64,000 nt of DNA. It comes from CAYNJG01 sp965216885. Its GTDB lineage: Bacteria; Planctomycetota; Planctomycetia; Pirellulales; Pirellulaceae. Where the stretch lies: the NCBI GenBank assembly GCA_965216885.1, contig OZ244208.1, forward strand, positions 1,116,001 to 1,180,000. The letters are read 5' to 3'. Positions 8,273 through 16,821 of the stretch are shown here, piece by piece (the stretch's first letter is position 1; each line of letters begins with the position of its first letter). The translations under genes were made by a program, and so were the position numbers. Under the pieces are notes generated by a model. The model was not told where the DNA came from and did no database searches. It saw only the letters and a list, made by a program, of their open reading frames with translations.

Positions 8273-9337
8273 CTATCCCTGAAAAAACTCTTCGACCTGT
8301 CGACCGGTGACGTCCCGAGCATCTTTCCCCTGCAGGACAACTTCGTTGTACCAACCGGCGGTTGCTTCAATCGCCTCATGGGCGTTCCATCGCGGCTTCC
8401 AGCCAAGGAGCTGCTGGGCTTTGTCGCAATTCAGCTGCAGGAGTTGTGCCTCATACTGCTCCGGTGGCGGAGTTTCGGCAATGATCTTGCCCTTGCCCAG
8501 ATGCCGAACGATTGCCTCGGCCAGTTCGAGCACCGTACACACGTCTCCGGCATGGGGGCCGAAATTCCATGCACCACTAAAACGGTCCGGATCTTCCCGC
8601 AGTTTGACGGCGGTCGTCAGGTAGCCCGACAGGGGTTCGAGCACATGCTGCCAGGGACGTGTCGCATCGGGGTGACGCAGCACGATGGGTTCGTCCTGGC
8701 TGATGGAACGGATGCAATCCGGAACGATACGGTTTGCAGCCCAATCACCGCCACCGATCACATTGCCGGCTCGAACGGTAGCAGCACCCAGTTCGGGACG
8801 CTGTGCAAAGAACGATCGCAGGTAACTGGAGAAGACGATTTCTGCCGCCCCCTTGGATGCGCTGTAGGGATCATGTCCACCCAGTGCATCTGTCTCGCGA
8901 TAGCCCCAGACCCAGTTAACGTTCTCGTAGCACTTGTCGGAAGTAATGAAAACCAGAGATCGCACGCAATCCGTCAGACGTACAGCTTCCAGCAGATTCC
9001 ATCCGCCCATGACGTTGGTGTCAAACGTGTCAGCCGGGTCCTCGTAGGACAGCCTTACGATTGGCTGCGCGGCGAGGTGAAAGATGATTTCCGGTTGGAC
9101 ATCCGCGAGGACCTTTATCAGGTTTTCGCGGTCACGCATGTCACCTTCGATATGCGTAATATCGTCGACAAGCCCGAGCTGATTGAAGTGACAGTTCTCC
9201 GGCTGCGGAGCCAACGCGTAGCCCGTCACCTTCGCGCCAGCCTGAGTCAGCAGCGACGTGAGCCAGCTTCCCTTGAAACCGGTGTGGCCCGTCACCAGAA
9301 CGTTCAGACCGGCAAACTCTGACAATAGCGAATTCAT
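8273..9337 (-). CDS. rfbG: CDP-glucose 4,6-dehydratase
   Basis: The protein starts with an extended-SDR Rossmann motif (VLVTGHTGFKGSWL, residues 13-26) and carries FHLAAQPIVRLSY, ITSDKCYEN and YSASKGAAE (catalytic Tyr-x3-Lys), which together are diagnostic for CDP-glucose 4,6-dehydratase. Length of 354 fits the family. It converts CDP-glucose to CDP-4-dehydro-6-deoxyglucose. Its substrate is provided by the adjacent rfbF four bases upstream. Confidence 0.95.
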   Translation of the reverse strand: MNSLLSEFAGLNVLVTGHTGFKGSWLTSLLTQAGAKVTGYALAPQPENCHFNQLGLVDDITHIEGDMRDRENLIKVLADVQPEIIFHLAAQPIVRLSYEDPADTFDTNVMGGWNLLEAVRLTDCVRSLVFITSDKCYENVNWVWGYRETDALGGHDPYSASKGAAEIVFSSYLRSFFAQRPELGAATVRAGNVIGGGDWAANRIVPDCIRSISQDEPIVLRHPDATRPWQHVLEPLSGYLTTAVKLREDPDRFSGAWNFGPHAGDVCTVLELAEAIVRHLGKGKIIAETPPPEQYEAQLLQLNCDKAQQLLGWKPRWNAHEAIEATAGWYNEVVLQGKDARDVTGRQVEEFFQG

Positions 9338-9341
9338 TGCG

Positions 9342-10121
9342 TTACCACTTCACCCAAGGTGATTCTTTGTTGTCGTAGAGACGATTTAGCAACTGATACT
9401 CACGACTGGTATCCATCGATTGCCAGAATCCGTCATGCTCGTAGACCATCAGCTCGCCAGCCTGAACCAGGCGGTCCATGGGCTCTTTTTCAAGCATCAG
9501 GTCTTCCCGATCATCCATGTAATCGAATATCGCCGGCGAGGCAACGAAATAGCCGCCCGAGATGCGACCGCCGGTTGCCTGCGGTTTCTCGTTGAATTCA
9601 ACCACACGACCCTTGTCGCTGACCAGCTCGCCGAATCGTCCGGGAGGTCGAACGCCCGTCACGGTAACCGCCTTGCCGTGAGACTTGTGGAAGGCCAGCA
9701 ACGCGTCCAGGTCCATGTCGCCCACACCGTCGCCGTAGGTCAGCATGAAGTCTTCGCCGTCATTCAGGTATTGGCGAATTCGCCACACGCGCGCTCCCGT
9801 CATTGCGTCGAGCCCCGTGTCTGCACACGTCACCCGCCAGTCGACTTCACCATGCTCGGTGTGAAAATCGATCTGGTCCCGCTTGCCCAGCGTGATCGTG
9901 AAGTCCTTCGTCGTCGCTTCGTAGTTCAGGAAAAAATCCTTGATCACCTGGCCCTTGTAGCCAAGGCAGAGCACGAAGTCCTGATGCTGGAAAGTCGAGT
10001 AGTACTTCATGATGTGCCAGATGATTGGAAAACGTCCAATCGGGATCATGGGCTTGGGGATGGTTTCAGTAACCTCCCTAATCCGGGTCCCGTAACCACC
10101 GCAGAGAATGACAACTTTCAA
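9342..10121 (-). CDS. rfbF: Glucose-1-phosphate cytidylyltransferase
   Basis: The nucleotidyltransferase signature KVVILCGGYGTRIREVT is at the N-terminus, followed by IPKPMIPIG and MLTYGDGVGD, the hallmarks of RfbF. It makes CDP-glucose from CTP and glucose-1-phosphate. The start is a TTG at 10121: a GAGG Shine-Dalgarno lies 8 nt upstream, and the resulting 259 residues match the family length of about 257; a TTG at 10157 would add 12 unlikely residues. It is the first gene of the sugar operon. Confidence 0.95.
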   Translation of the reverse strand: MKVVILCGGYGTRIREVTETIPKPMIPIGRFPIIWHIMKYYSTFQHQDFVLCLGYKGQVIKDFFLNYEATTKDFTITLGKRDQIDFHTEHGEVDWRVTCADTGLDAMTGARVWRIRQYLNDGEDFMLTYGDGVGDMDLDALLAFHKSHGKAVTVTGVRPPGRFGELVSDKGRVVEFNEKPQATGGRISGGYFVASPAIFDYMDDREDLMLEKEPMDRLVQAGELMVYEHDGFWQSMDTSREYQLLNRLYDNKESPWVKW

Positions 10122-10129
10122 GGCTCTTA

Positions 10130-10133
10130 CCTC
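10130..10133 (-). promoter_or_regulatory. Shine-Dalgarno fixing the TTG start of rfbF
   Basis: GAGG on the minus strand lies 8 nt before TTG 10121. No other start near the conserved KVVILCGG motif has a comparable site. Confidence 0.65.
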
Positions 10134-10495
10134 AACTATTTGATGCCGCCAGCACAACTGTTCCGGTTCGTGCTAGCATCCGGTTAGTCTCTTCGGCCCG
10201 CGATCGTGACAAACTTTATCCAAGCGGAAGAACTTGGAGGGTGATCCACGGTGGGGATGCGACAATCGGAGTCGTAGCATTTGTTCGGGCTGTGCTCGTC
10301 TTGCTGGTACCCTTCACTTCTTGGCGGCGCTGCTTTCCAAACGGCGCTGAGAAGAGACTTCCAAACAAGACTTCTCAATGAACTGCGTTGATCGCTGCGG
10401 AGTCTGCCGTTAGGTAATGCGTGCCTATGGCGATCAATGCCATGCATGTCGGAGCCGCATTTGCGACGCACTCCGGGACACCGTGGCGTTCGGTC
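10134..10495. other. Upstream region of rfbF, no gene recognised
   Basis: This part of the 665-bp divergent spacer between rfbF and the efflux adaptor should contain the promoter of the sugar operon. Short open frames here lack recognisable features, and no terminator or RNA is evident. Confidence 0.4.
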
Positions 10496-10756
10496 TCACG
10501 CAGAATTTGGTACCGGGTAAGCGTTCGTATCACTCGGCCTGAAGGTGCTACAAATCGACACAAGGAAAAGCAGTGAAAAGACGCCTAACGGACAGATCAA
10601 TACCGTGAACAGAAGCGTAACGTGTGAGTACTCGGTGTGCGGAATCTTCGGAATGTAGCGTTTGTTGAGACGCGAAGTCGAGTATCCTATTATGACGATC
10701 CCACCCAACAAGACGTTACGCTTCTTTTGGTTCGACCGGTTCACCGGAATGAACAC
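10496..10756 (-). CDS. Possible small two-helix membrane protein
   Basis: A GTG-started frame of 86 codons contains two hydrophobic segments (NVLLGGIVIIGYS at about 14-26 and LLFTVLICPLGVFSLLFL at about 48-65) separated by a basic/aromatic loop. The pattern resembles short conserved-hypothetical membrane proteins of Planctomycetes, but I cannot name a family. It has only a poorly spaced AGGG upstream and lies in a divergent spacer, so it may be non-coding or a remnant. Confidence 0.3.
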   Translation of the reverse strand: MFIPVNRSNQKKRNVLLGGIVIIGYSTSRLNKRYIPKIPHTEYSHVTLLFTVLICPLGVFSLLFLVSICSTFRPSDTNAYPVPNSA

Positions 10757-10786
10757 TCACCCTGGAAGCCACGCCCTATTTCTGAC

Positions 10787-12088
10787 ATGACATACACTGA
10801 AATCGAAGCATCGTCCGACGTCGAACCCGATACGTCTCCGGTAGCTGCGCCGCCCAGGACAGGAGCACTCGGCAAACTCCTGAGGCTGGTAATTCCGTTG
10901 GCGATCGTCGGCGTAGGCGTGGGGCTATTCACCTACTTCTCGGTCGAGCCGGAGAAGGCCAAGACGCCGCCGGCCGAAAAGCAGGCGATCCGTACCAAGG
11001 TTGCGGAACTGCGAGTCGAAGACTACCAGGTCACGATCAAGACCAACGGCATCGTCCAGCCGCACAATGAAGTAGGCCTCAGCGCTGAAGTCTCCGGTCA
11101 GATTCAGCAAGTTAACCCAGCGTTTGAAGTGGGCTCCTACTTTTCCGCGGGCGATGTTCTCGTCGAGCTTGATCCGCGGGATTACAAGACAGCCGTTGCC
11201 GTTGCGGAAGCTCAAAAGCTGGGTGCCGAGGCGGCGGTGCAGTTGGCCTCCGAGACTTTTCAACGCAATCAGAAACTCTACGACAAGAACGGCATTTCCG
11301 TTGCTGTCTACAAGCAGTCGTTTGCAGCCAAGGCGCAGGCCGAAGCGCAACTTGATACGGCAATCGCCCAATTGGAAAGAGCCGAACGGGATCTGGAACG
11401 GACTCGCATCGTCGCCCCGTTTGACGGGCGTGTCCGGATGAAGAACGTCGGCATCGGCCAGTCGGTCGGGCCGGGGGCGCCGCTGGGAATCGTCTTCGCG
11501 GTCGACTTTGCCGAAGTACGCTTGCCCATCTCGGGCCGCGAGCTGAAGTACCTGGATCTTCCCGAGTTGGCGGAGGACGAGCCGGTAGCTGTCGAGCTGC
11601 GCGATGCGATCAACAAGGATTCGACCACGGTATGGAATGCACAGATCGTTCGCACCGAAGGTACGCTGGATGTGAATTCGCTGGAGCTGTTTGCAATCGC
11701 CCGTATCGAAGACCCGTTCGGCAAGAACTCGGGACATTCGCCACTGCGGATTGGCCAGCCGGTCGTTGCCTCGGTTGCCGGCAAGACTATCGAAAATGTT
11801 GTTTCCGTCCCAAGGGTTGCCGTCAAACAGCTGGACCAGGTCTATTTCGTTGACAAGGATTCCATGACCCTGCTGGGCAAGACTCTGGAACCCGTCTGGA
11901 CGGATGAGGAGAATCTGATCGTTCGCGATCCTACGATTGAGGACGGTCAATGGTTGGCAACAACCCGGATCGTTTACGCCCCCGACGGCGCCAAGGTGGA
12001 GATCATTGAGGACATTCCGGACGTCGAACTCACGGCGAACTCGGAAACGTCTGACGCCAAATCGACATCCACAGCGGTTGCCAAGTGA
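10787..12088 (+). CDS. RND efflux periplasmic adaptor (membrane fusion protein)
   Basis: From the ATG at 10787 the protein has a short cytoplasmic N-terminus, one transmembrane helix (LVIPLAIVGVGVGLFTYF, about residues 31-48), the lipoyl/biotinyl half-motifs (GLSAEVSGQIQQV and RTRIVAPFDGRVRM), an alpha-helical hairpin between them, and a beta-barrel region. This is the HlyD/AcrA-type adaptor that links the inner-membrane pump to an outer-membrane channel. In-frame upstream codons would add 50 residues with no Shine-Dalgarno support. The pump gene follows after 20 bp; no TolC-like gene is nearby. Confidence 0.9.
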   Translation: MTYTEIEASSDVEPDTSPVAAPPRTGALGKLLRLVIPLAIVGVGVGLFTYFSVEPEKAKTPPAEKQAIRTKVAELRVEDYQVTIKTNGIVQPHNEVGLSAEVSGQIQQVNPAFEVGSYFSAGDVLVELDPRDYKTAVAVAEAQKLGAEAAVQLASETFQRNQKLYDKNGISVAVYKQSFAAKAQAEAQLDTAIAQLERAERDLERTRIVAPFDGRVRMKNVGIGQSVGPGAPLGIVFAVDFAEVRLPISGRELKYLDLPELAEDEPVAVELRDAINKDSTTVWNAQIVRTEGTLDVNSLELFAIARIEDPFGKNSGHSPLRIGQPVVASVAGKTIENVVSVPRVAVKQLDQVYFVDKDSMTLLGKTLEPVWTDEENLIVRDPTIEDGQWLATTRIVYAPDGAKVEIIEDIPDVELTANSETSDAKSTSTAVAK

Positions 12089-12108
12089 ATTGAATACGGT
12101 GGTTCATC

Positions 12109-15100
12109 ATGATTCGCTGGTTTGCAAAAAATGGGATCGCGGCCAACTTCCTGATGCTGGGAATTCTGGTCGCCGGTGTCTACACGGCGATCTATCAGGT
12201 TCCACTTGAGGTCAGCCCAACGCTCAGTTGGGACACCGTCATGATTGAAATGCCGTACCGCGGTGGTACGGCAAAGGATGTCGAGCGTGGCGTGTTGATT
12301 CCGGTCGAACAGGCCCTGGAAGGCGTCAAGGGCATCGAGCACCTGAATGCCGACGGCTCGCGCGGTATGGCGCGTTTCTACTTGAACGCCAAACCCGGAA
12401 CCGACCTGCGGACGTTGAAGGACGATGTCGAGGCGCGGGTGAATACGATCACCACGTTCCCAACCGAAACCGAACGTCCCCGAATTTTCATACCGGACTC
12501 GGGCAGTCACTTCGAGGTGCTCAATGTCGCCGTCACTGGCAACCTGAATCCGCACGACCTTCGCAAGGTCGCGCGTCGCGTCCAGGAGGATCTGCTGGAG
12601 CTGGATGGAATCAGCATCACGGAACTGCAGGGAGACCGCAGGTATGAGATATCCATTGAAGCCGACGCCGACAAGCTGAATTCGTACAACCTCAGCTTCC
12701 AGGATCTGGCCGACTCGATTCGCCGCTTTTCCATCGATCTTCCTGCCGGAGCGATCGACAGCGACAGCGGCACATTTGTAATTCGGACGCGTGGGCAAGC
12801 GTATACAGATCACGATTTTGAAGATATTCCCATTCGCGCAGCCGACGGAGCCGAGGTCAAACTGGGCGACATCGCACGAGTACTGGACGGTTTCGAGGAA
12901 GGTGAGAAACGCGTCGAGTTCAATGGAAAACCGGCCCTGTTCGTCGAAGTGATGCGAACGGGCAATGAAAGTGCGATCGACATTTCGAACAAGGTCCGCG
13001 AGTACGTGGACAACTCCGGAAGTCTGTTTCCGGAAGGCATCGACCTGTTCGTGTGGGACGACAACTCGCTTTCCATTCGCGGTCGCCTGAGCACGCTGGT
13101 CTCATCCATGCTTCAGGGCAGCCTGCTGGTGCTGCTGGTGTTGGGGCTATTTCTGCGTCCTTCCCTGGCATTCTGGATTGTCATTGGAATTCCGGTTGGC
13201 TTTGCCGGCGGCGTGCTGCTGATGCCGTGGTTCGGAATCACGGCGAACGTGATGAGCCTCTTTGGGTACATCATCGTGGTCGGCATTGTTGTCGACGACG
13301 CAATTGTCACGGCCGAAAACATCTATTCGAAAATCAAGGAAGGCCTACCGCCGCTGGAAGCCGCCGTTCACGGCACCCATGAAGTGGCGACGCCAGTAAC
13401 CTTCGGTGCGCTGACGACGATGGTCGCTTTTGTACCGCTGTTGTTCTTCGAGGGCACGTGGGGTGACTTTGCCAGGCAGATTCCGCCCATCGTCGCGCCG
13501 GTGTTGCTGTTTTCGCTGATCGAATCCAAGCTGATTTTGCCCTCGCACCTGAAGCATCTCCGACTGCAAACGGGGGCGACCGCATTCAGTCGCTTTCAGG
13601 GCAGGATTGCGGACGGACTGGAAACGTTTATCGAAAAGGTCTACCAGCCGACGCTTGTCTGGGCCGTCGCCAATCGCGGAATTGTCCTCGCTGGTTTCGC
13701 CGCCATGGCGCTGACGATGACCGGCTACTGTATGGGCGGACGCCTTGGGTTTGTCTCGTTCCCATCGGTGGACCGGCAACGCATCACCGCCATCATCCGA
13801 CTACCGTCCAATACGCCGCTGGCAACAACCAGTGTCTATGTGGACCGCATCGCGACAGCGCTGGAACAGGTCAAGAAAGAGTTCGTCGACCCGGGCACTG
13901 GTGAATCGCTGATTCGAAATGTGCAAACCGTTACCGGTTCGTACACACCCAGCCACCGTCACTATGAGAAGTCCGTTGGCGGTATCTCCGTCGAAGTGAT
14001 GTCGCCGGATGATCGCACGGTGCCGGGTCCCAAGAACTCGGAAATCGCCCGACGCTGGACGGAGATCGTGGGCAAGATCCCTGAAGCTCAGACGTTCCGG
14101 ATCTACGCGGAAAGTTCGCTGGACAAGGGACGCGAGTACGACGACGAGAACCTCAACATCGAGCTGCGTGGCCCCAACTCGCCGGAAAAGAATCAGGTTG
14201 CTCGTGACATCGAGGCGATGCTGGAGAGCTACGAAGGCATCAATAGCGCGTGGGCGCGAGTCAACGAAGGCCAGGACGAACTGGAACTCAGCTTGAAGCC
14301 CCGCGCAGCCGAGCTTGGATTGACGCAACAGATGCTGGCGCAGCAGATTCGACAGGCGTTTTTTGGCGAAGAAGCACAACGCGTTCAGCGTGGGATTGAT
14401 GACATTCGCGTCATGGTCCGACTTCCAAAGAAAGAGCGTGAGTCGTTGCACACGCTGGATCAGCTTCGCATCCGCACACCGCGTGGCGCGAATGTTCCAC
14501 TGGCTACGGTGGCAGATGTGAAATTTCAGAAGGCGCCAACGTTCGTTGAACGCAATGACGGCGCGGAAATCCTTCGCATCGGTGCACAGGCCGTGGACGA
14601 GAATGTCGACATGATCGGCATCTCCAAGGAGATCGATCCGATTCTTGCCGAGATGTGTCGCAAGGCAAATCTGTCCTACATGTACCTTGGCCACGTCGCC
14701 GAAGCGGAGAAAGCACGAGAGCGAACGATTCTTGGTGCCATCATCCTGTTCTTTACGCTCTACGGAATGCTGTCGATTCCGTTGAAGTCGATCATCCAAC
14801 CATTCTTCGTGATGATCGCGGTTCCATTCGCCATCATCGGAGCGTTGCTGGGACATATCATCATGGGTATGACACCGTCGTACCTGTCTGTCTTCGGCAT
14901 GTTGGCTTTGGCGGGAATCGCCGTCAACGACACGCTGGTGATGGTGGACTACGTGAACGCTCGGCGCGCCGAAGGGGCATCGCTACTGAATGCGGCGCTG
15001 GAAGCCGGCGGTCGTCGTTTTCGTCCCATCATGCTGACATCGGTGACGACGTTTGCGGGGCTGTTGCCATTGATGATGGACCGATCCTTGCAGGCCCAGT

Positions 15101-15294
15101 TCCTGATTCCGATGGCCGTCTCCCTGGCGTTCGGCGTTGTCTTCGCGACCATCGTAACGCTCTACCTGGTGCCTTGCTCTCTGTTGGCAGCGCAGGACCT
15201 TGGCGGCTACCTACAGAGTTTCCGGCAGTGGTATTTCCAACCGTTCCAGAGTACGGACAGCGCGGGTGCGGAGAAGGCAGCGGCCTCAAAGTAG
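12109..15294 (+). CDS. RND-family efflux pump (AcrB/MMPL-like)
   Basis: The 1061-residue protein has the AcrB layout: a first helix (IAANFLMLGILVAGVYTAIY), a large periplasmic loop, a helix bundle, a second periplasmic loop and a second helix bundle ending near the C-terminus. The proton-relay Asp pair is visible in IVVGIVVDDAIVTAENIY (about residue 385-402), and the second half has GIAVNDTLVMVDYVN. It begins with MIRWFAKNGIAANF, typical of the planctomycete/AcrB-like group. A GGTGG lies 6 nt before the ATG. Substrate cannot be read from the sequence. Confidence 0.95.
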   Translation: MIRWFAKNGIAANFLMLGILVAGVYTAIYQVPLEVSPTLSWDTVMIEMPYRGGTAKDVERGVLIPVEQALEGVKGIEHLNADGSRGMARFYLNAKPGTDLRTLKDDVEARVNTITTFPTETERPRIFIPDSGSHFEVLNVAVTGNLNPHDLRKVARRVQEDLLELDGISITELQGDRRYEISIEADADKLNSYNLSFQDLADSIRRFSIDLPAGAIDSDSGTFVIRTRGQAYTDHDFEDIPIRAADGAEVKLGDIARVLDGFEEGEKRVEFNGKPALFVEVMRTGNESAIDISNKVREYVDNSGSLFPEGIDLFVWDDNSLSIRGRLSTLVSSMLQGSLLVLLVLGLFLRPSLAFWIVIGIPVGFAGGVLLMPWFGITANVMSLFGYIIVVGIVVDDAIVTAENIYSKIKEGLPPLEAAVHGTHEVATPVTFGALTTMVAFVPLLFFEGTWGDFARQIPPIVAPVLLFSLIESKLILPSHLKHLRLQTGATAFSRFQGRIADGLETFIEKVYQPTLVWAVANRGIVLAGFAAMALTMTGYCMGGRLGFVSFPSVDRQRITAIIRLPSNTPLATTSVYVDRIATALEQVKKEFVDPGTGESLIRNVQTVTGSYTPSHRHYEKSVGGISVEVMSPDDRTVPGPKNSEIARRWTEIVGKIPEAQTFRIYAESSLDKGREYDDENLNIELRGPNSPEKNQVARDIEAMLESYEGINSAWARVNEGQDELELSLKPRAAELGLTQQMLAQQIRQAFFGEEAQRVQRGIDDIRVMVRLPKKERESLHTLDQLRIRTPRGANVPLATVADVKFQKAPTFVERNDGAEILRIGAQAVDENVDMIGISKEIDPILAEMCRKANLSYMYLGHVAEAEKARERTILGAIILFFTLYGMLSIPLKSIIQPFFVMIAVPFAIIGALLGHIIMGMTPSYLSVFGMLALAGIAVNDTLVMVDYVNARRAEGASLLNAALEAGGRRFRPIMLTSVTTFAGLLPLMMDRSLQAQFLIPMAVSLAFGVVFATIVTLYLVPCSLLAAQDLGGYLQSFRQWYFQPFQSTDSAGAEKAAASK

Positions 15295-15303
15295 GCACTC
15301 CGC

Positions 15304-15366
15304 AACTGCGAACTGCGAACTGCGAACTGCGAACTGCGAACTGCGAACTGCGAACTGCGAACTGCC
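15304..15366. repeat. Heptanucleotide tandem repeat (AACTGCG), 8 perfect units plus one variant
   Basis: Eight perfect AACTGCG units are followed by AACTGCC. The array fills the 93-bp spacer between the convergent stops of the RND pump and frr, beginning 9 bp after the pump stop. Confidence 0.95.
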
Positions 15367-15387
15367 AACTTGCGCCGCTGACGGAAG

Positions 15388-15948
15388 CTAGTTGTCGAGC
15401 ACTTCCGATTCGCGAGACTTGGCCATTTCCGTGGTCTGAGCCTCGTACTTCTTGGTCAGTTCCTGAACCTGATCCTTGATGTCGTCGCGTTGATCTTCGC
15501 TGATCAGTTTGTCTTTCTCTTCTTTCTCCGCGTCTTTGTTGCCGTCACGCCGGACGTTGCGAATGGAAACTTTGGCTTCCTCGCTGAGTTCCTTGATGCG
15601 GGCGACCATCTTCTTGCGCACTTCAGTCGAGAGCGGCGGAATATTCAGTCGCACGACGCGACCGTCGCTTTGCGGTGCCAGGCCAAGGTCGCTGGCGATG
15701 ATCGCCTTTTCAATGTCCTTGATCGTGCCGGCATCGTAGGGACGAATGACGATCTGTTGTGGCTCAGGCGCGCCAATCGTGGCTAACTGCTTCAGGGGAG
15801 TCTGTGAACCGTAGGCTTCGACGCGAATCGAATCGACCAGTCCCGGCGTAGCGCGACCGGTACGAATGCCACCGAGTTGTTTCTTGAGCACCTCGACAGC
15901 TTTTTCCATCTTCTCTTCAACGGTAAGCAGGATTTCATCGGCGGGCAT
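15388..15948 (-). CDS. frr: Ribosome recycling factor
   Basis: The 186-residue protein contains the RRF hallmarks EEKMEKAVEVLKKQLGGIRT, GRATPGLVDSI, PLKQLATIGAPEPQQ and KDIEKAI, with the C-terminal long helices. It releases ribosomes from mRNA after termination. The ATG at 15948 is preceded by GGAG, and the in-frame extension further upstream overlaps pyrH and has no RRF similarity, so the short form is chosen. It is the last gene of the rpsB-tsf-pyrH-frr block, 34 bp after pyrH. Confidence 0.97.
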   Translation of the reverse strand: MPADEILLTVEEKMEKAVEVLKKQLGGIRTGRATPGLVDSIRVEAYGSQTPLKQLATIGAPEPQQIVIRPYDAGTIKDIEKAIIASDLGLAPQSDGRVVRLNIPPLSTEVRKKMVARIKELSEEAKVSIRNVRRDGNKDAEKEEKDKLISEDQRDDIKDQVQELTKKYEAQTTEMAKSRESEVLDN

Positions 15949-15982
15949 GATGGATACTCCGTATTTGTGGTTCGATTTTTGG

Positions 15983-16729
15983 CTATTTCGTGGCTTCCGG
16001 TTCACCGACGGAACTACCGATGAACGTGCCAACGGACTCTCCGCTGACGGCGCGTTGAATGTTGCCTTCCTTCTTGTAATTGAACACAAGAATCGGCATG
16101 TCGTGTTCCGAACACTGGGCAATCGCGGTCTGGTCCATGACACGCAGGTTGCGTTCCTTGACCGTATGATAATCCAGCTTGCGGTACATGACGGCATGCG
16201 GATTCTTTTCGGGGTCTTCCGAGTAGACACCATCGACGCGAGTCGCCTTGAAGACGATCTGAGCCTCGATCTCGAGGGCTCGCTGGGCGGCCGCAGTGTC
16301 GGTTGTCACAAATGGACTTCCGGTACCGGCGGCCATGATCACGATGCGTCCCTTCTCCAGATGTCGACGAGCGCGACGACGAATGTATGGCTCGGCAACG
16401 CCGTCCATCTTGATGGCCGTCATCAATCGCGTGTCACAACCTACGCTTTCGAGTGCATCCTGTAATGCGAGACCATTGATGACCGTGGCGAGCATACCCA
16501 TGTAGTGGGCGGTCGCTTCCTGAATGCTGGCGCTGGTGCCAACAAACTGACCTCCACGAAGAATGTTCCCACCGCCAATGACCACGGCAATCTGGCAGCC
16601 CGATTGTGCCGCCTTATGAACCTGATTGGCGATGTCGACGACTTCATCCATCGCGATACCACGTTCGCCCGCTGGAGCGAAACTTTCGCCGGAGAGCTTC
16701 AGGACAACTCGTTTGTATGGTTCTGGCAT
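15983..16729 (-). CDS. pyrH: Uridylate kinase (UMP kinase)
   Basis: The 248-residue protein has the amino-acid-kinase motifs of PyrH: YKRVVLKLSGESF near the start, VVIGGGNILRG, then MAAGTGSPFVTTDTAAAQRA and VDGVYSEDP. It phosphorylates UMP to UDP. The ATG at 16729 (MPEPYKR) is preferred to a TTG at 16753. It lies between tsf and frr, the usual bacterial order. Confidence 0.97.
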   Translation of the reverse strand: MPEPYKRVVLKLSGESFAPAGERGIAMDEVVDIANQVHKAAQSGCQIAVVIGGGNILRGGQFVGTSASIQEATAHYMGMLATVINGLALQDALESVGCDTRLMTAIKMDGVAEPYIRRRARRHLEKGRIVIMAAGTGSPFVTTDTAAAQRALEIEAQIVFKATRVDGVYSEDPEKNPHAVMYRKLDYHTVKERNLRVMDQTAIAQCSEHDMPILVFNYKKEGNIQRAVSGESVGTFIGSSVGEPEATK

Positions 16730-16821
16730 GGATGACGGGTTCCGGCGATGCAACGAAAGATCAGTGACGAAAGGAAAACGCGGGACGCACTGTGCCGTCC
16801 CGCGGTCTGGTTTGTCGGCAG

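Noticed and set aside
8078..9322. Plus-strand 414-codon frame opposite rfbG
   Set aside because: rfbG on the minus strand has full family motifs; the other frame is a shadow.
10925..11950. Minus-strand 341-codon frame opposite the efflux adaptor
   Set aside because: The adaptor has lipoyl motifs and a transmembrane helix in the plus frame; the antisense frame shows none.
15949..16233. N-terminal extension of the frr frame
   Set aside because: The extra 95 residues overlap pyrH in another frame and have no RRF similarity; ATG 15948 with GGAG gives the normal 186-residue protein.
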